Origin: Desulfobacteraceae bacterium
Lineage (GTDB): Bacteria; Desulfobacterota; Desulfobacteria; Desulfobacterales; Desulfosalsimonadaceae
Assembly (NCBI GenBank): GCA_027353395.1
Contig: DAIEHU010000034.1
Span: forward strand, 1 to 14,479
Length of the DNA stretch: 14,479 bases
Reading direction: 5' to 3'
Shown: one piece after another, positions 1 through 6,584 of the stretch
Layout of the letters: every line of letters begins with the position of its first letter
Numbering within the stretch: the first letter of the stretch is position 1
Position numbers and translations under genes: made by a program
The notes under the pieces: model-generated
Databases searched by the model: none
The model's input: only the letters and a program-made list of their open reading frames with translations
What the model was told of the DNA's origin: nothing

Positions 1-1
1 G

Positions 2-67
2 TTCAACGCAAGTGCCGACTTTAAGACCCGCTTCCTGAAAATTTTGAATGCTTTTGATTCGGATTGA
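2..67 (+). CDS. Possible 3' end of an unidentified gene (partial)
   Basis: Reading from base 2, the plus strand stays open for 21 codons to a TGA at 65-67. The peptide ends in FLKILNAFDSD, which looks like an ordinary protein C-terminus but does not identify a family. The minus strand of the same bases is also open, from an ATG near base 82, so the direction is uncertain. That ATG has a GGG directly against it rather than at normal Shine-Dalgarno spacing, which slightly favours the plus reading. Too little is present to assign a function. Confidence 0.3.
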   Translation, partial: FNASADFKTRFLKILNAFDSD

Positions 68-211
68 AAATGACGCCATCCCTTTTCTGATCGTCAGCGC
101 GCCTGCGATGGCCGCCGGAGCAAACGCCCTATTCCACTGGGCGGGGCAAAAAAAACGGCTTTGTAAAAACAACCATAACAGTTGCTTTCATGACGGCGCA
201 TGACAAATAAT

Positions 212-239
212 TTGACAACTCCGGCAGCTTTATCATAAT
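212..239 (+). promoter_or_regulatory. Sigma-70-type promoter for the GH17/GT2 synthase gene
   Basis: A perfect -35 box TTGACA (212-217) is followed by a 16-nt spacer and CATAAT (234-239), which matches five of six bases of the -10 consensus. Initiation near 246 would leave a leader of about 43 nt before the ATG at 289. Assignment is by consensus match only. Confidence 0.6.
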
Positions 240-288
240 CACGCAGTGACATGATTATTTCAAAAACAAACTTCAATGAAATAGCGCT

Positions 289-2886
289 ATGAACAAGGCA
301 AATATCGTCATTATTATCACGATTTCGATTCTATCGGTCAGCATATGGGCTTTTTTCAACCGTCCGGAAACCGAACCGCCCTGGCCATCCACCATTATGG
401 GCTTCTGTTTTTCGCCATTTCAGAAGAATCAGGATCCCACACAACAGATTTTCCCGTCTACAAAGCAGATGGAGAGTGATCTGGCGCTCCTGGTGGGCAA
501 AACCCATTCCGTGCGAACCTATTCCCAGGAAAAAACCCTGACCGAGATTCCAAAACTTGCAAAAAAATACGGCATCAACGTCGCTATCGGCGCGTGGATC
601 GGGGACGACCTGTTCCGCAATCAGCAGGAAGTAGAGCTGCTGCTGCAGAACACGCGGGAAAACAACAATATCGTGCGGGCCTTTATCGGCAACGAAGTCG
701 TCCTTCGCAACGAACTGCCAGTGGCCGACCTGATCAAATATATTAATTATGTTCAGAAAAGGCTCGAAATTCCGGTGGGCACCGCCGAGCCTTGGCATAT
801 CTGGCTAAAATACCCGGAGCTGGCGAAAAGCGTGGACTTTCTCGGGGTGCATCTGCTGCCTTTCTGGGAAGGCGTTCCGGTCGACCAGGCGGTGGATTAC
901 TGCTTTGAACGGTTAAAGGATCTGCACAAAAAATATCCGGACAAACCCATTGTCATCGGTGAAGTGGGGTGGCCGAGCCAGGGCCGCACGCGAATATATG
1001 CGGTCGCATCTACCGCGAACGAAGCGACCTTTCTTCGCCGATTTCTGGACCGCGCCACAAAGGAAGGCTATATTTATTATGTCATGGAAGCCTTTGATCA
1101 GCCGTGGAAACGTCTGGATGAGGGCGGAGTGGGCGCTTACTGGGGTGTTTACGATGTGAACCGGCAGCCCAAATTTGTTTTCACCCAGCCCATCATCAAA
1201 ATTCCGGAATGGCGAATTTTAGCGGGAATCTCCATTATGGTGGCCATCATCACCCTAAGCATGATCATGATGACCAGCGCCACATTGAACATCCGGGGGC
1301 GGAGCTTTATCGCGGTGGTTGCATTTTCCCTCGCCACTGTGGCGGTCTGGGCGACTTATGACTATATTCATCAGTATTTGACCATACAGGCCGTTCTGGT
1401 CGGTATTCTGATCGTGGCCGGCATGATCGGGGTGATCATCGTTCTGCTGACCGAGGCCCATGAGTGGGCGGAAACCCTCTGGGTGACCGAACGGCGGCGG
1501 GCTTTTAAACCAGTGCACATGGATGAAGACAAGCTGCCTTTGGTATCGATTCATCTACCCATTTATAACGAACCGCCGGACATGGTCATTGAAACCCTTG
1601 ACGCCATTACGCGAATGGATTATCCGAGATATGAAGTCGTTGTTGTGGATAACAACACCAAAGACCCTGCGATCTGGCAGCCGGTGGAAGCGTACTGCAA
1701 GACGCTTGGACCCCGGTTCCGTTTTTTTCATGTGGACCCGTTATCGGGATTTAAAGCCGGGGCGCTTAATTTCGCCCTTCGCAACACGGACACAAATGCG
1801 TCCATCATCGCCGTTATCGACAGCGACTATCTGGTCTCCCCTCTCTGGCTGAAAGACCTGGTTCCACAGTTTAATACCCCATCCGTGGCCATTGTCCAAG
1901 CGCCCCAGGACTATCGGGATGAAGACGCCAACGCCTTTAAATCCATTTGCCATGCGGAATACCGGGGCTTCTTTTTTATCGGCATGGTGACCCGGAACGA
2001 ACGGAACGCCATTATTCAGCATGGCACCATGACCCTGATCCGCCGGTCAGCGCTTCAGGAAGCGGGCGGATGGAGCGAATGGTGCATCACGGAAGACGCT
2101 GAGCTGGGGCTCCGGATATTTGAAAATGGGCACGAAGCGCTTTATATTCCCAAATCATATGGCCAGGGGTTAATGCCTGACACGTTTATTGACTATAAAA
2201 AACAAAGATTTAGATGGGCATACGGCTCGGTTCAAATCATGCGGCGTCATGCAGGCCAGTTGACGGGCGCCATCAAAACCCGCCTTACCCCAGGCCAGCG
2301 CTATCATTTCTGGGCCGGATGGCTTCCGTGGATCGCTGATTCACTGAACCTGGTTTTCAACACAGCCGCAGTGGGCTGGTCCATGGGCATGGTCCTCTCT
2401 CCCAATAAATTTTCCGCGCCTGTTATGATTTTTTCCGCTTTTCCCGTGGCTCTGTTCTGTTTTAAACTGGCCAAGATCATTTACCTGTACCGTGGCGCTC
2501 ATATCGTAGTTTCCACCAGCCGCACCATCGCTGCGGCCATCGCCGGGCTGGCATTGTCCCATACCATCGCCAAGGCGGTCATCACCGGTGTGTTCACCCG
2601 GAACATGCCTTTTTTCCGGACCCCGAAACTAGCCGACAGCCATGCATTTATTAAAGCCATTGGATCGGCCCGGGAAGAAACCCTGATCATGATCATGTTA
2701 TGGCTGATCGCCGCAAGCGTGGCTTTTTCCGACGCCGTCCCTTCGCCGGACCTCACCGTCTGGATTCTGGTCTTATTAATTCAGTCCCTGCCCTATGTCG
2801 CAGCCCTCATCATTTCGCTCGTCAGCGCATTTCCAAATTTGGGCGCAAAGAAAAAACCGGCTTTCGATACGGTGGCTCAAGCCTGA
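289..2886 (+). CDS. NdvB-like membrane beta-glucan synthase: GH17-like domain fused to GT2 glycosyltransferase
   Basis: This 865-residue inner-membrane protein probably polymerises UDP-glucose into a beta-glucan and edits the chain with its periplasmic domain. One N-terminal membrane span (about 5-22) is followed by a GH17-like domain (about 35-295). That domain has acid/base E136 in GNE and nucleophile E225 in GEVGWPS. Two or three spans follow (about 308-388). The GT2 domain carries D454, the DSD at 511-513, TED at 601-603 and QRFRW at 639-643, the D, DxD, TED, QxxRW set of processive synthases such as BcsA. More membrane spans lie between about 675 and 850. Fusions of this kind are known in Pseudomonas and Bradyrhizobium NdvB-type beta-1,3-glucan enzymes, where GH17 domains can act as transglycosidases. 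The start has no strong Shine-Dalgarno, and ATAGCGCTAT (281-290), a perfect palindrome, overlaps the ATG. All catalytic residues are present. The exact product linkage cannot be read from sequence. Confidence 0.88.
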   Translation: MNKANIVIIITISILSVSIWAFFNRPETEPPWPSTIMGFCFSPFQKNQDPTQQIFPSTKQMESDLALLVGKTHSVRTYSQEKTLTEIPKLAKKYGINVAIGAWIGDDLFRNQQEVELLLQNTRENNNIVRAFIGNEVVLRNELPVADLIKYINYVQKRLEIPVGTAEPWHIWLKYPELAKSVDFLGVHLLPFWEGVPVDQAVDYCFERLKDLHKKYPDKPIVIGEVGWPSQGRTRIYAVASTANEATFLRRFLDRATKEGYIYYVMEAFDQPWKRLDEGGVGAYWGVYDVNRQPKFVFTQPIIKIPEWRILAGISIMVAIITLSMIMMTSATLNIRGRSFIAVVAFSLATVAVWATYDYIHQYLTIQAVLVGILIVAGMIGVIIVLLTEAHEWAETLWVTERRRAFKPVHMDEDKLPLVSIHLPIYNEPPDMVIETLDAITRMDYPRYEVVVVDNNTKDPAIWQPVEAYCKTLGPRFRFFHVDPLSGFKAGALNFALRNTDTNASIIAVIDSDYLVSPLWLKDLVPQFNTPSVAIVQAPQDYRDEDANAFKSICHAEYRGFFFIGMVTRNERNAIIQHGTMTLIRRSALQEAGGWSEWCITEDAELGLRIFENGHEALYIPKSYGQGLMPDTFIDYKKQRFRWAYGSVQIMRRHAGQLTGAIKTRLTPGQRYHFWAGWLPWIADSLNLVFNTAAVGWSMGMVLSPNKFSAPVMIFSAFPVALFCFKLAKIIYLYRGAHIVVSTSRTIAAAIAGLALSHTIAKAVITGVFTRNMPFFRTPKLADSHAFIKAIGSAREETLIMIMLWLIAASVAFSDAVPSPDLTVWILVLLIQSLPYVAALIISLVSAFPNLGAKKKPAFDTVAQA

Positions 2887-2904
2887 CAAAACGTCTGTTT
2901 TGAT

Positions 2905-2945
2905 AAAAACACGGCCAGGGGAGGCACTAACGCCTCTACCTGACC
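2905..2945 (-). terminator. Intrinsic terminator after the amtB-PII operon
   Basis: Bases 2913-2945 fold into a stem with outer arms GGCCAGG/CCTGACC (one mismatch) and inner arms GAGGC/GCCTC around ACTAAC. Read on the minus strand it is followed at once by GTGTTTTTATC (T run at 2905-2909), so it best serves the PII gene ending at 2964. A second small stem, CAAAAC-GTCT-GTTTTG (2887-2902), sits directly after the plus-strand synthase stop and may help end that transcript. Confidence 0.6.
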
Positions 2946-2963
2946 GCTTTAACTTGGTCAAAA

Positions 2964-3302
2964 TCAAATGGCTGCATCACCGCTTTCACCGGTACGGACC
3001 CGGATGACCTGCTCCAGGGACATGACAAAAATTTTGCCATCTCCGATTTTGCCGGTATAGGCGGATTTCTTTATGGTTTCGATTACCTGGGCCATCCGTT
3101 CGTCCGGTACGACGATTTCGATTTTGATTTTTGGAATGAAATCCACCAGATATTCAGCGCCCCGGTAGATTTCCGTATGGCCCTTTTGTCGGCCGTATCC
3201 CTTGACTTCCGTGATGGTCATGCCTTGAAGTCCGATATCGCTCAAGGCCTGTTTGACGTCATCGAGTTTAAACGGTTTGATAATGGCCTCAATCTTTTTC
3301 AT
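2964..3302 (-). CDS. glnK: PII nitrogen regulatory protein (GlnB/GlnK family)
   Basis: This 112-residue cytosolic trimeric signal protein would sense ATP/ADP and 2-oxoglutarate and gate the ammonium channel encoded just upstream. The ATG at 3302 is preferred over the one two codons earlier (3308): AGGAGG lies 8 nt before it, and MKKIEAIIKPFKLDDVK is the canonical family start. The T-loop (about 37-55) carries Y51 in EYLVDF, the uridylylation site of the enterobacterial proteins. The nucleotide-binding stretch TGKIGDGKIFV (83-93, K90) and R101/R103 are intact, and 112 residues is the standard length. It lies 20 nt downstream of amtB on the same strand, and this linkage favours a GlnK role over GlnB, though sequence alone does not separate the two. 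Transcription is expected to share the sigma-54-like promoter at 4700-4715. Confidence 0.95.
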   Translation of the reverse strand: MKKIEAIIKPFKLDDVKQALSDIGLQGMTITEVKGYGRQKGHTEIYRGAEYLVDFIPKIKIEIVVPDERMAQVIETIKKSAYTGKIGDGKIFVMSLEQVIRVRTGESGDAAI

Positions 3303-3322
3303 ATTCATTCCCTCCTTAATGA

Positions 3323-4618
3323 TTAAATTTCAAATGCCCGTTCCCCGTGAAGCGCGCTGTCCAAGCCTTCAACTTCCTGTTCAACCTCCACCCGCAACCC
3401 GCCGGCAATCGCTTTTGTGACCAGCACGACCACGGCCGTTCCTATGGCGGAATAAGCGATGGTGGCGGCAATGGAAACCATCTGAATCACCACCTGTTTC
3501 GGGTTGCCGTAAACCAGGCCGGTGGCGCTGGAAATGGCCGGAGATGCGAACAAGCCCGTGGCCAAAGCCCCCCAGATGCCGCACAGACCGTGTACGCCGA
3601 AAGCGTCTAAAGAATCGTCATATCCGATTTTATGTTTCAGACGGGAAACGCTGAAGTACCCCAGAACCCCGGCCACAAGTCCGATGGGTAAGGATGCCGG
3701 AAGGTTCACAAACCCAGCCGCCGGGGTGATGGCCACCAGCCCGGCCACCCCACCCGAGGCGATTCCCAGCATGGTGGGCCGCCGGGTGAAAACCCATTCC
3801 GCCCCCATCCATGCCAGAGCCGCCATGGCCGCTGATGTATTGGTGACAAGAAACGCTGAACCCGCGACCCCATCGGCCGCCAACTGGGAGCCTGCATTAA
3901 ACCCGAACCATCCGAACCACAGAAGCGCAGCCCCCAGGGCGGTCATCATGACGCTCGATGGAAACATGGCTTCCTTGCCATAGCCTTTTCGTTTGCCCAG
4001 CATCAGGGAAAGCACGAGACCGGCCACGCCCGCGTTGATATGCACCACATTACCCCCCGCGAAGTCCAGGGCACCCATCTTGTTCATCCAGCCCCCACCC
4101 CAGACCCAGTGGGCCACCGGGCAGTATATAACGGTAATCCACAACACGGCGAACACGATCCATGCGGAAAACTTCATCCGATCCACAATGGAGCCCAAAA
4201 TCAGGGCCACCGTAATGCCTGCAAACGTCAATTGAAACAGCACAAACACATAAGTGGGAATGGTACCGTAAACACTCTTGACATCCATTCCATTTAAAAA
4301 CAAATGGGATAACCCCCCGATCATCCCGCCCATATCCGGGCCGAACGCCAGGGTGTAGCCATAAACCACCCAGATAATGCTTGCCAGGCAATAGGAAATA
4401 AAAGTCATGGCGAAGGTGTTGAGCAGGTTTTTATACCGGGACATGCCGGAATAAAACAGGGCGAGCCCCGCAGGGGTCATCATCATCACCAAGGCCGTGG
4501 CCACAATCATCCAGGAAGTGTTCCCCGTATCTATAACGTCCGCAGCCAGGGCCGGGGAAGCGGGCCACAATAGAAAGCCCGATACAAACAGCCATTTTGT
4601 CATCTTCTCTCGCGTCAT
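3323..4618 (-). CDS. amtB: Ammonium transporter AmtB
   Basis: This 431-residue inner-membrane channel of the Amt/MEP/Rh family imports ammonium. A cleavable signal-like segment (about 7-26, ending ALA) precedes about eleven membrane spans, as in E. coli AmtB. Key pore residues are visible: D185 in LDFAGGN, the twin histidines H193 (VVHINAG) and H343 (DAFGVHGLCG), and the WFGWFGFNAGS stretch (234-244). The ATG at 4618 is chosen over the in-frame one at 4642 because GGAGG lies 7 nt before it and the upstream residues look non-conserved. Its partner PII gene follows 20 nt downstream. The leader holds a perfect hairpin and starts at a sigma-54-like promoter, so NtrC-type nitrogen control is likely. 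The C-terminal tail (about 405-431), which in this family meets the PII protein, is hydrophilic and complete. Confidence 0.95.
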   Translation of the reverse strand: MTREKMTKWLFVSGFLLWPASPALAADVIDTGNTSWMIVATALVMMMTPAGLALFYSGMSRYKNLLNTFAMTFISYCLASIIWVVYGYTLAFGPDMGGMIGGLSHLFLNGMDVKSVYGTIPTYVFVLFQLTFAGITVALILGSIVDRMKFSAWIVFAVLWITVIYCPVAHWVWGGGWMNKMGALDFAGGNVVHINAGVAGLVLSLMLGKRKGYGKEAMFPSSVMMTALGAALLWFGWFGFNAGSQLAADGVAGSAFLVTNTSAAMAALAWMGAEWVFTRRPTMLGIASGGVAGLVAITPAAGFVNLPASLPIGLVAGVLGYFSVSRLKHKIGYDDSLDAFGVHGLCGIWGALATGLFASPAISSATGLVYGNPKQVVIQMVSIAATIAYSAIGTAVVVLVTKAIAGGLRVEVEQEVEGLDSALHGERAFEI

Positions 4619-4652
4619 TTTTCTGCCTCCTTGTCTAATCAATTGGGTTGAT

Positions 4653-4674
4653 GATGGACGGACAACCGTCCATC
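4653..4674 (-). promoter_or_regulatory. Perfect hairpin in the amtB leader
   Basis: GATGGACGG, ACAA and CCGTCCATC form a 9-bp perfect stem with a 4-nt loop. It lies between the predicted sigma-54 start site (near 4689) and the amtB ATG at 4618, 34 nt upstream of the start codon. No T run follows it on either strand, so it is not a standard terminator. It may stabilise the transcript or bind a regulator. Confidence 0.55.
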
Positions 4675-4699
4675 CCTTAACATTTTGATAAGCATATAT

Positions 4700-4715
4700 T
4701 CCAATTATCGTGCCA
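4700..4715 (-). promoter_or_regulatory. Sigma-54-type promoter for amtB and PII gene
   Basis: The minus strand reads TGGCACG-ATAA-TTGGA. The consensus is TGGCACG-N4-TTGC(A/T), so the -24 block is perfect with correct spacing, and the -12 block has G in place of C. RpoN control is established for glnK/amtB operons in many proteobacteria, which supports the call. The predicted start is near 4689, giving a leader of about 70 nt. Confidence 0.65.
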
Positions 4716-4783
4716 ATATCTGAATTTTATATTTATCACTTTGAAATAATTATTAAATTGAATATTTTTTCAAAGTTGTCATA

Positions 4784-4812
4784 TTTTGCAATATTTACAT
4801 TTTTGCAATATT
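4784..4812. repeat. Tandem direct repeat TTTTGCAATATT upstream of the amtB promoter
   Basis: The 12-mer TTTTGCAATATT occurs at 4784-4795 and again at 4801-4812, 17 bp start to start. It is followed by an imperfect palindrome around GGGCCC (about 4807-4830). The repeats lie about 95-123 bp upstream of the predicted amtB start, a position where enhancer-binding activators of sigma-54 often sit. They do not match the usual NtrC site (GCAC spaced from GTGC). This may be an operator or only AT-rich repetition. Confidence 0.4.
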
Positions 4813-5217
4813 GGGTGGGCCCAAAATATTATTTCGCACTAAAAGATGGTTAAAAAAGAGGATAAAAGAAGAACCGGATGAGGCACGAAACGCTTATATA
4901 TAGAAAAACAGACTATCAATCAGATATTGCCATTTTTGTCCGGCAATATTCATGGCATGACATTTTTGTAACTCACGTCTTGCCAGCGCCATCATCAGCC
5001 GACCAATTCCAGCAAGACGACAATGAGGGTAACATCATGAATATAATCCCTTATTAAAACGGCTGACGTCTTGTCTCATTGTTGTGGATCGGGGTTTGCG
5101 AATGGATTTTGATCGGTTTAAAAATCTTGAATAGGCTTAAATCGTAAAAACACCTTGTTCAGTCATGTTTTTCAATTGATTCTGGAATGTCAAATGAATA
5201 GAGTAAGGCATGGAGTG
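4813..5217. other. AT-rich intergenic stretch with small inverted repeats, no gene seen
   Basis: No convincing coding frame runs here. Visible structure: ATATTGCC/GGCAATAT (4924-4931 with 4942-4949), a perfect 8-bp inverted repeat, and CGTCTTGC/GCAAGACG (4976-4983 with 5012-5019), also perfect, with ACGTCTTG recurring at 5066-5073. These could belong to a small RNA or to decayed mobile DNA. I see no clear promoter or terminator that would settle this. Confidence 0.4.
4931..4955 (+). repeat. 25-bp direct repeat, left copy
   Basis: This 25-base sequence (core TTTGTCCGGCAATATTCATG) is repeated exactly at 5626-5650, 695 bp away. Similarity continues weakly past the exact part (both copies have an ACATTTTT run 10 bases further on). 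In this copy the sequence also forms one arm of a perfect inverted repeat (4924-4949) that the right copy lacks. The pair brackets the small membrane-protein gene. Confidence 0.8.
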
Positions 5218-5297
5218 ATGAACAGAACATATTGCTCCAGATCATTACCCATAGACGGCGGCTATTTTTTATTAATTTTACCGGGAAGGTGGACCCC

Positions 5298-5513
5298 ATG
5301 AGAAATATTATGATGGTAGGTTTATTAATTGTCGCTTTAATCATCGGGATTCTGATGATTAAGGACATGCGGACGGAAGATCAGACTGGTACAAAAAACA
5401 TCGAGCATATTGACCGGGCGAAAGAAGCAGCCGACATCGCCGGGAAAGACCAAAATCGAATGAAGAGTCTCCTTAAAGAAGCGGGCTCTCCTCAAACGCA
5501 GCCCGCCGAATAG
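5298..5513 (+). CDS. Small single-span membrane protein of unknown function
   Basis: This is a 71-residue protein. Residues 1-23 are nearly all hydrophobic (MRNIMMVGLLIVALIIGILM) and form one membrane span or uncleaved signal anchor. The rest is a charged, soluble tail rich in Lys, Glu and Asp, with a helical look (about 34-62), ending SPQTQPAE. The ATG at 5298 has GGGAAGG 8-10 nt upstream. An in-frame ATG at 5232 is less likely because the extra 22 residues are basic, lack hydrophobic character and have no clear ribosome site. I do not recognise the family. A 27-codon frame (5218-5301) overlaps its start as ATGA. The gene is isolated between divergently oriented amtB and the lipase cluster, and is bracketed by the 25-bp repeat. 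A perfect 11-bp hairpin follows the stop. Confidence 0.6.
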   Translation: MRNIMMVGLLIVALIIGILMIKDMRTEDQTGTKNIEHIDRAKEAADIAGKDQNRMKSLLKEAGSPQTQPAE

Positions 5514-5536
5514 GACGCAAACCCTCGCCAGGATTC

Positions 5537-5565
5537 TGCTGCTTTGCGCACAGGGCAAAGCAGCA
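5537..5565 (+). terminator. Strong hairpin after the small membrane-protein gene
   Basis: TGCTGCTTTGC (5537-5547) pairs perfectly with GCAAAGCAGCA (5555-5565) around a 7-nt loop, 23 nt after the stop at 5513. No T run follows, so termination without Rho is uncertain. It may instead protect the 3' end. Confidence 0.45.
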
Positions 5566-5625
5566 CAGGGAATTGCCAAAAAAGTTTGGGGGTTACCGTG
5601 GCTGAAAATTTCAGATCGAGAGTGT

Positions 5626-5650
5626 CATTTTTGTCCGGCAATATTCATGG
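5626..5650 (+). repeat. 25-bp direct repeat, right copy
   Basis: Exact copy of 4931-4955. Here it runs into the nested repeat element that begins around 5663. The two may be parts of one degraded dispersed element. Confidence 0.8.
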
Positions 5651-5662
5651 GGAAACATTTTT

Positions 5663-5797
5663 TGATGATCTCGTAAAAAGCCCGCAACTCGTCATGCCGG
5701 ACTTGATCCGGCATCTAGAACTTATTGAATATACTGGATTCCGGACTGCGCCGAAATGACGAAAAAAGGAGAAAATCGACTTTTTACGGTTTCATCA
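5663..5797. repeat. Nested palindromic dispersed-type repeat element
   Basis: The outer arms are TGATGA-NNN-CGTAAAAAG (5663-5680) and its inverse (5780-5797), with only the three central bases differing. Inside lies a 72-bp element (5690-5761) closed by CGTCAT/ATGACG. It holds a perfect hairpin ATGCCGGA-CTTGA-TCCGGCAT (5694-5714) and a second imperfect one (about 5738-5757). The inner element has the look of the CATGCCGG...CCGGAATGAC repeats I recall being scattered through deltaproteobacterial genomes, though copy number cannot be judged from one window. It lies just 3' of the lipase gene and may act as a transcript end. It encodes no protein. Confidence 0.65.
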
Positions 5798-5808
5798 TTT
5801 TTTGCAAG

Positions 5809-6552
5809 TCATGATCTGCCGGGTTGATGGTCAAATTTTCCGTTTCTTAAAAAATACACCACCTGCTCCATGACGGCGGTATTGCGCATGATAAAGGCAT
5901 GACTGCTGAAAACAACTATAAAATCAGTCATTTCATCAAGCTTTGTGTTCCTGATGGAAACCTTTCCGTCATCATCTCCGGGAATCAGCCAGGAAAATAA
6001 GGGGTTCCAGGTGGCGTTTCCGGCGATCACCCCGATTTCGCCCTTTACCGGCTTCAGCTTCTTGGGCAGACTGTCCGGACCGGTCCCCAGCTCCTGGCCA
6101 GCCGGACCGTTGAGCCATTGATAGACGCGCAGGGAGCGCAACTTGTCCACCAGCTCGCTGCCCTTGTTCGGTGGAGCGATCATGACGATGCGGCTTCCTT
6201 CCGGCAGCGCATGGTTCTGGAGATACTGGCGAACCACGATCCCGCCCAGGGAATGGGTGACGATATGGATTTTTGAGGCATTTTTTTTGCGGCACTGGTC
6301 CACCATACTCCCAAGATACCGCTCTGCAAGGGTTTCCACCGTTTCCGTGGTGGACGGGTATCCTGTATTGATTACGGTAAAACCGCTTTCCGTAAGGCGT
6401 TTCGCCAGGGGCTGCATGGATCGTGCGCTGCGCGCCATGCCATGCAACAGAATCACAAACTCCGGCCCAGTTTTTGACGGCGGTTTTTCTTCCGCTGAAA
6501 CGGCCAGTACTGAACAAAAGACAAACACCAATGTCATACACAGAATTTTCAT
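5809..6552 (-). CDS. Exported alpha/beta hydrolase, lipase-like
   Basis: This 247-residue protein begins with a Sec signal peptide (about 1-20, cleavage after VSA). It has the alpha/beta hydrolase layout: oxyanion motif LLHGMAR (36-41), nucleophile S101 in the THSLGG elbow (99-104), likely acid in PGDDDGKV (191-198) and likely base H218 in SSHAF. An esterase or lipase acting in the periplasm or outside the cell is the simplest reading. It resembles the triacylglycerol-lipase-like/PGAP1-type group, with THSLGG in place of GHSLGG. It is the last gene of the cluster, 32 nt after the GH-like gene. The start at 6552 has only a weak ribosome site (AAAGG about 11 nt upstream), so translation may depend on the gene before it. 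Substrate is unknown. Phospholipase and polyester hydrolase are alternatives. Confidence 0.8.
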   Translation of the reverse strand: MKILCMTLVFVFCSVLAVSAEEKPPSKTGPEFVILLHGMARSARSMQPLAKRLTESGFTVINTGYPSTTETVETLAERYLGSMVDQCRKKNASKIHIVTHSLGGIVVRQYLQNHALPEGSRIVMIAPPNKGSELVDKLRSLRVYQWLNGPAGQELGTGPDSLPKKLKPVKGEIGVIAGNATWNPLFSWLIPGDDDGKVSIRNTKLDEMTDFIVVFSSHAFIMRNTAVMEQVVYFLRNGKFDHQPGRS

Positions 6553-6584
6553 ATCGGAATAAACCTTTTTTGCTAAAATAACGC

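Noticed and set aside
94..276. Minus-strand frame of 60 codons left of the synthase gene
   Set aside because: No recognisable domain, and the region carries the plus-strand promoter; composition looks random.
331..798. Minus-strand frame of 155 codons inside the GH17-like domain
   Set aside because: Overlaps conserved GH17 coding sequence in full and shows no family features.
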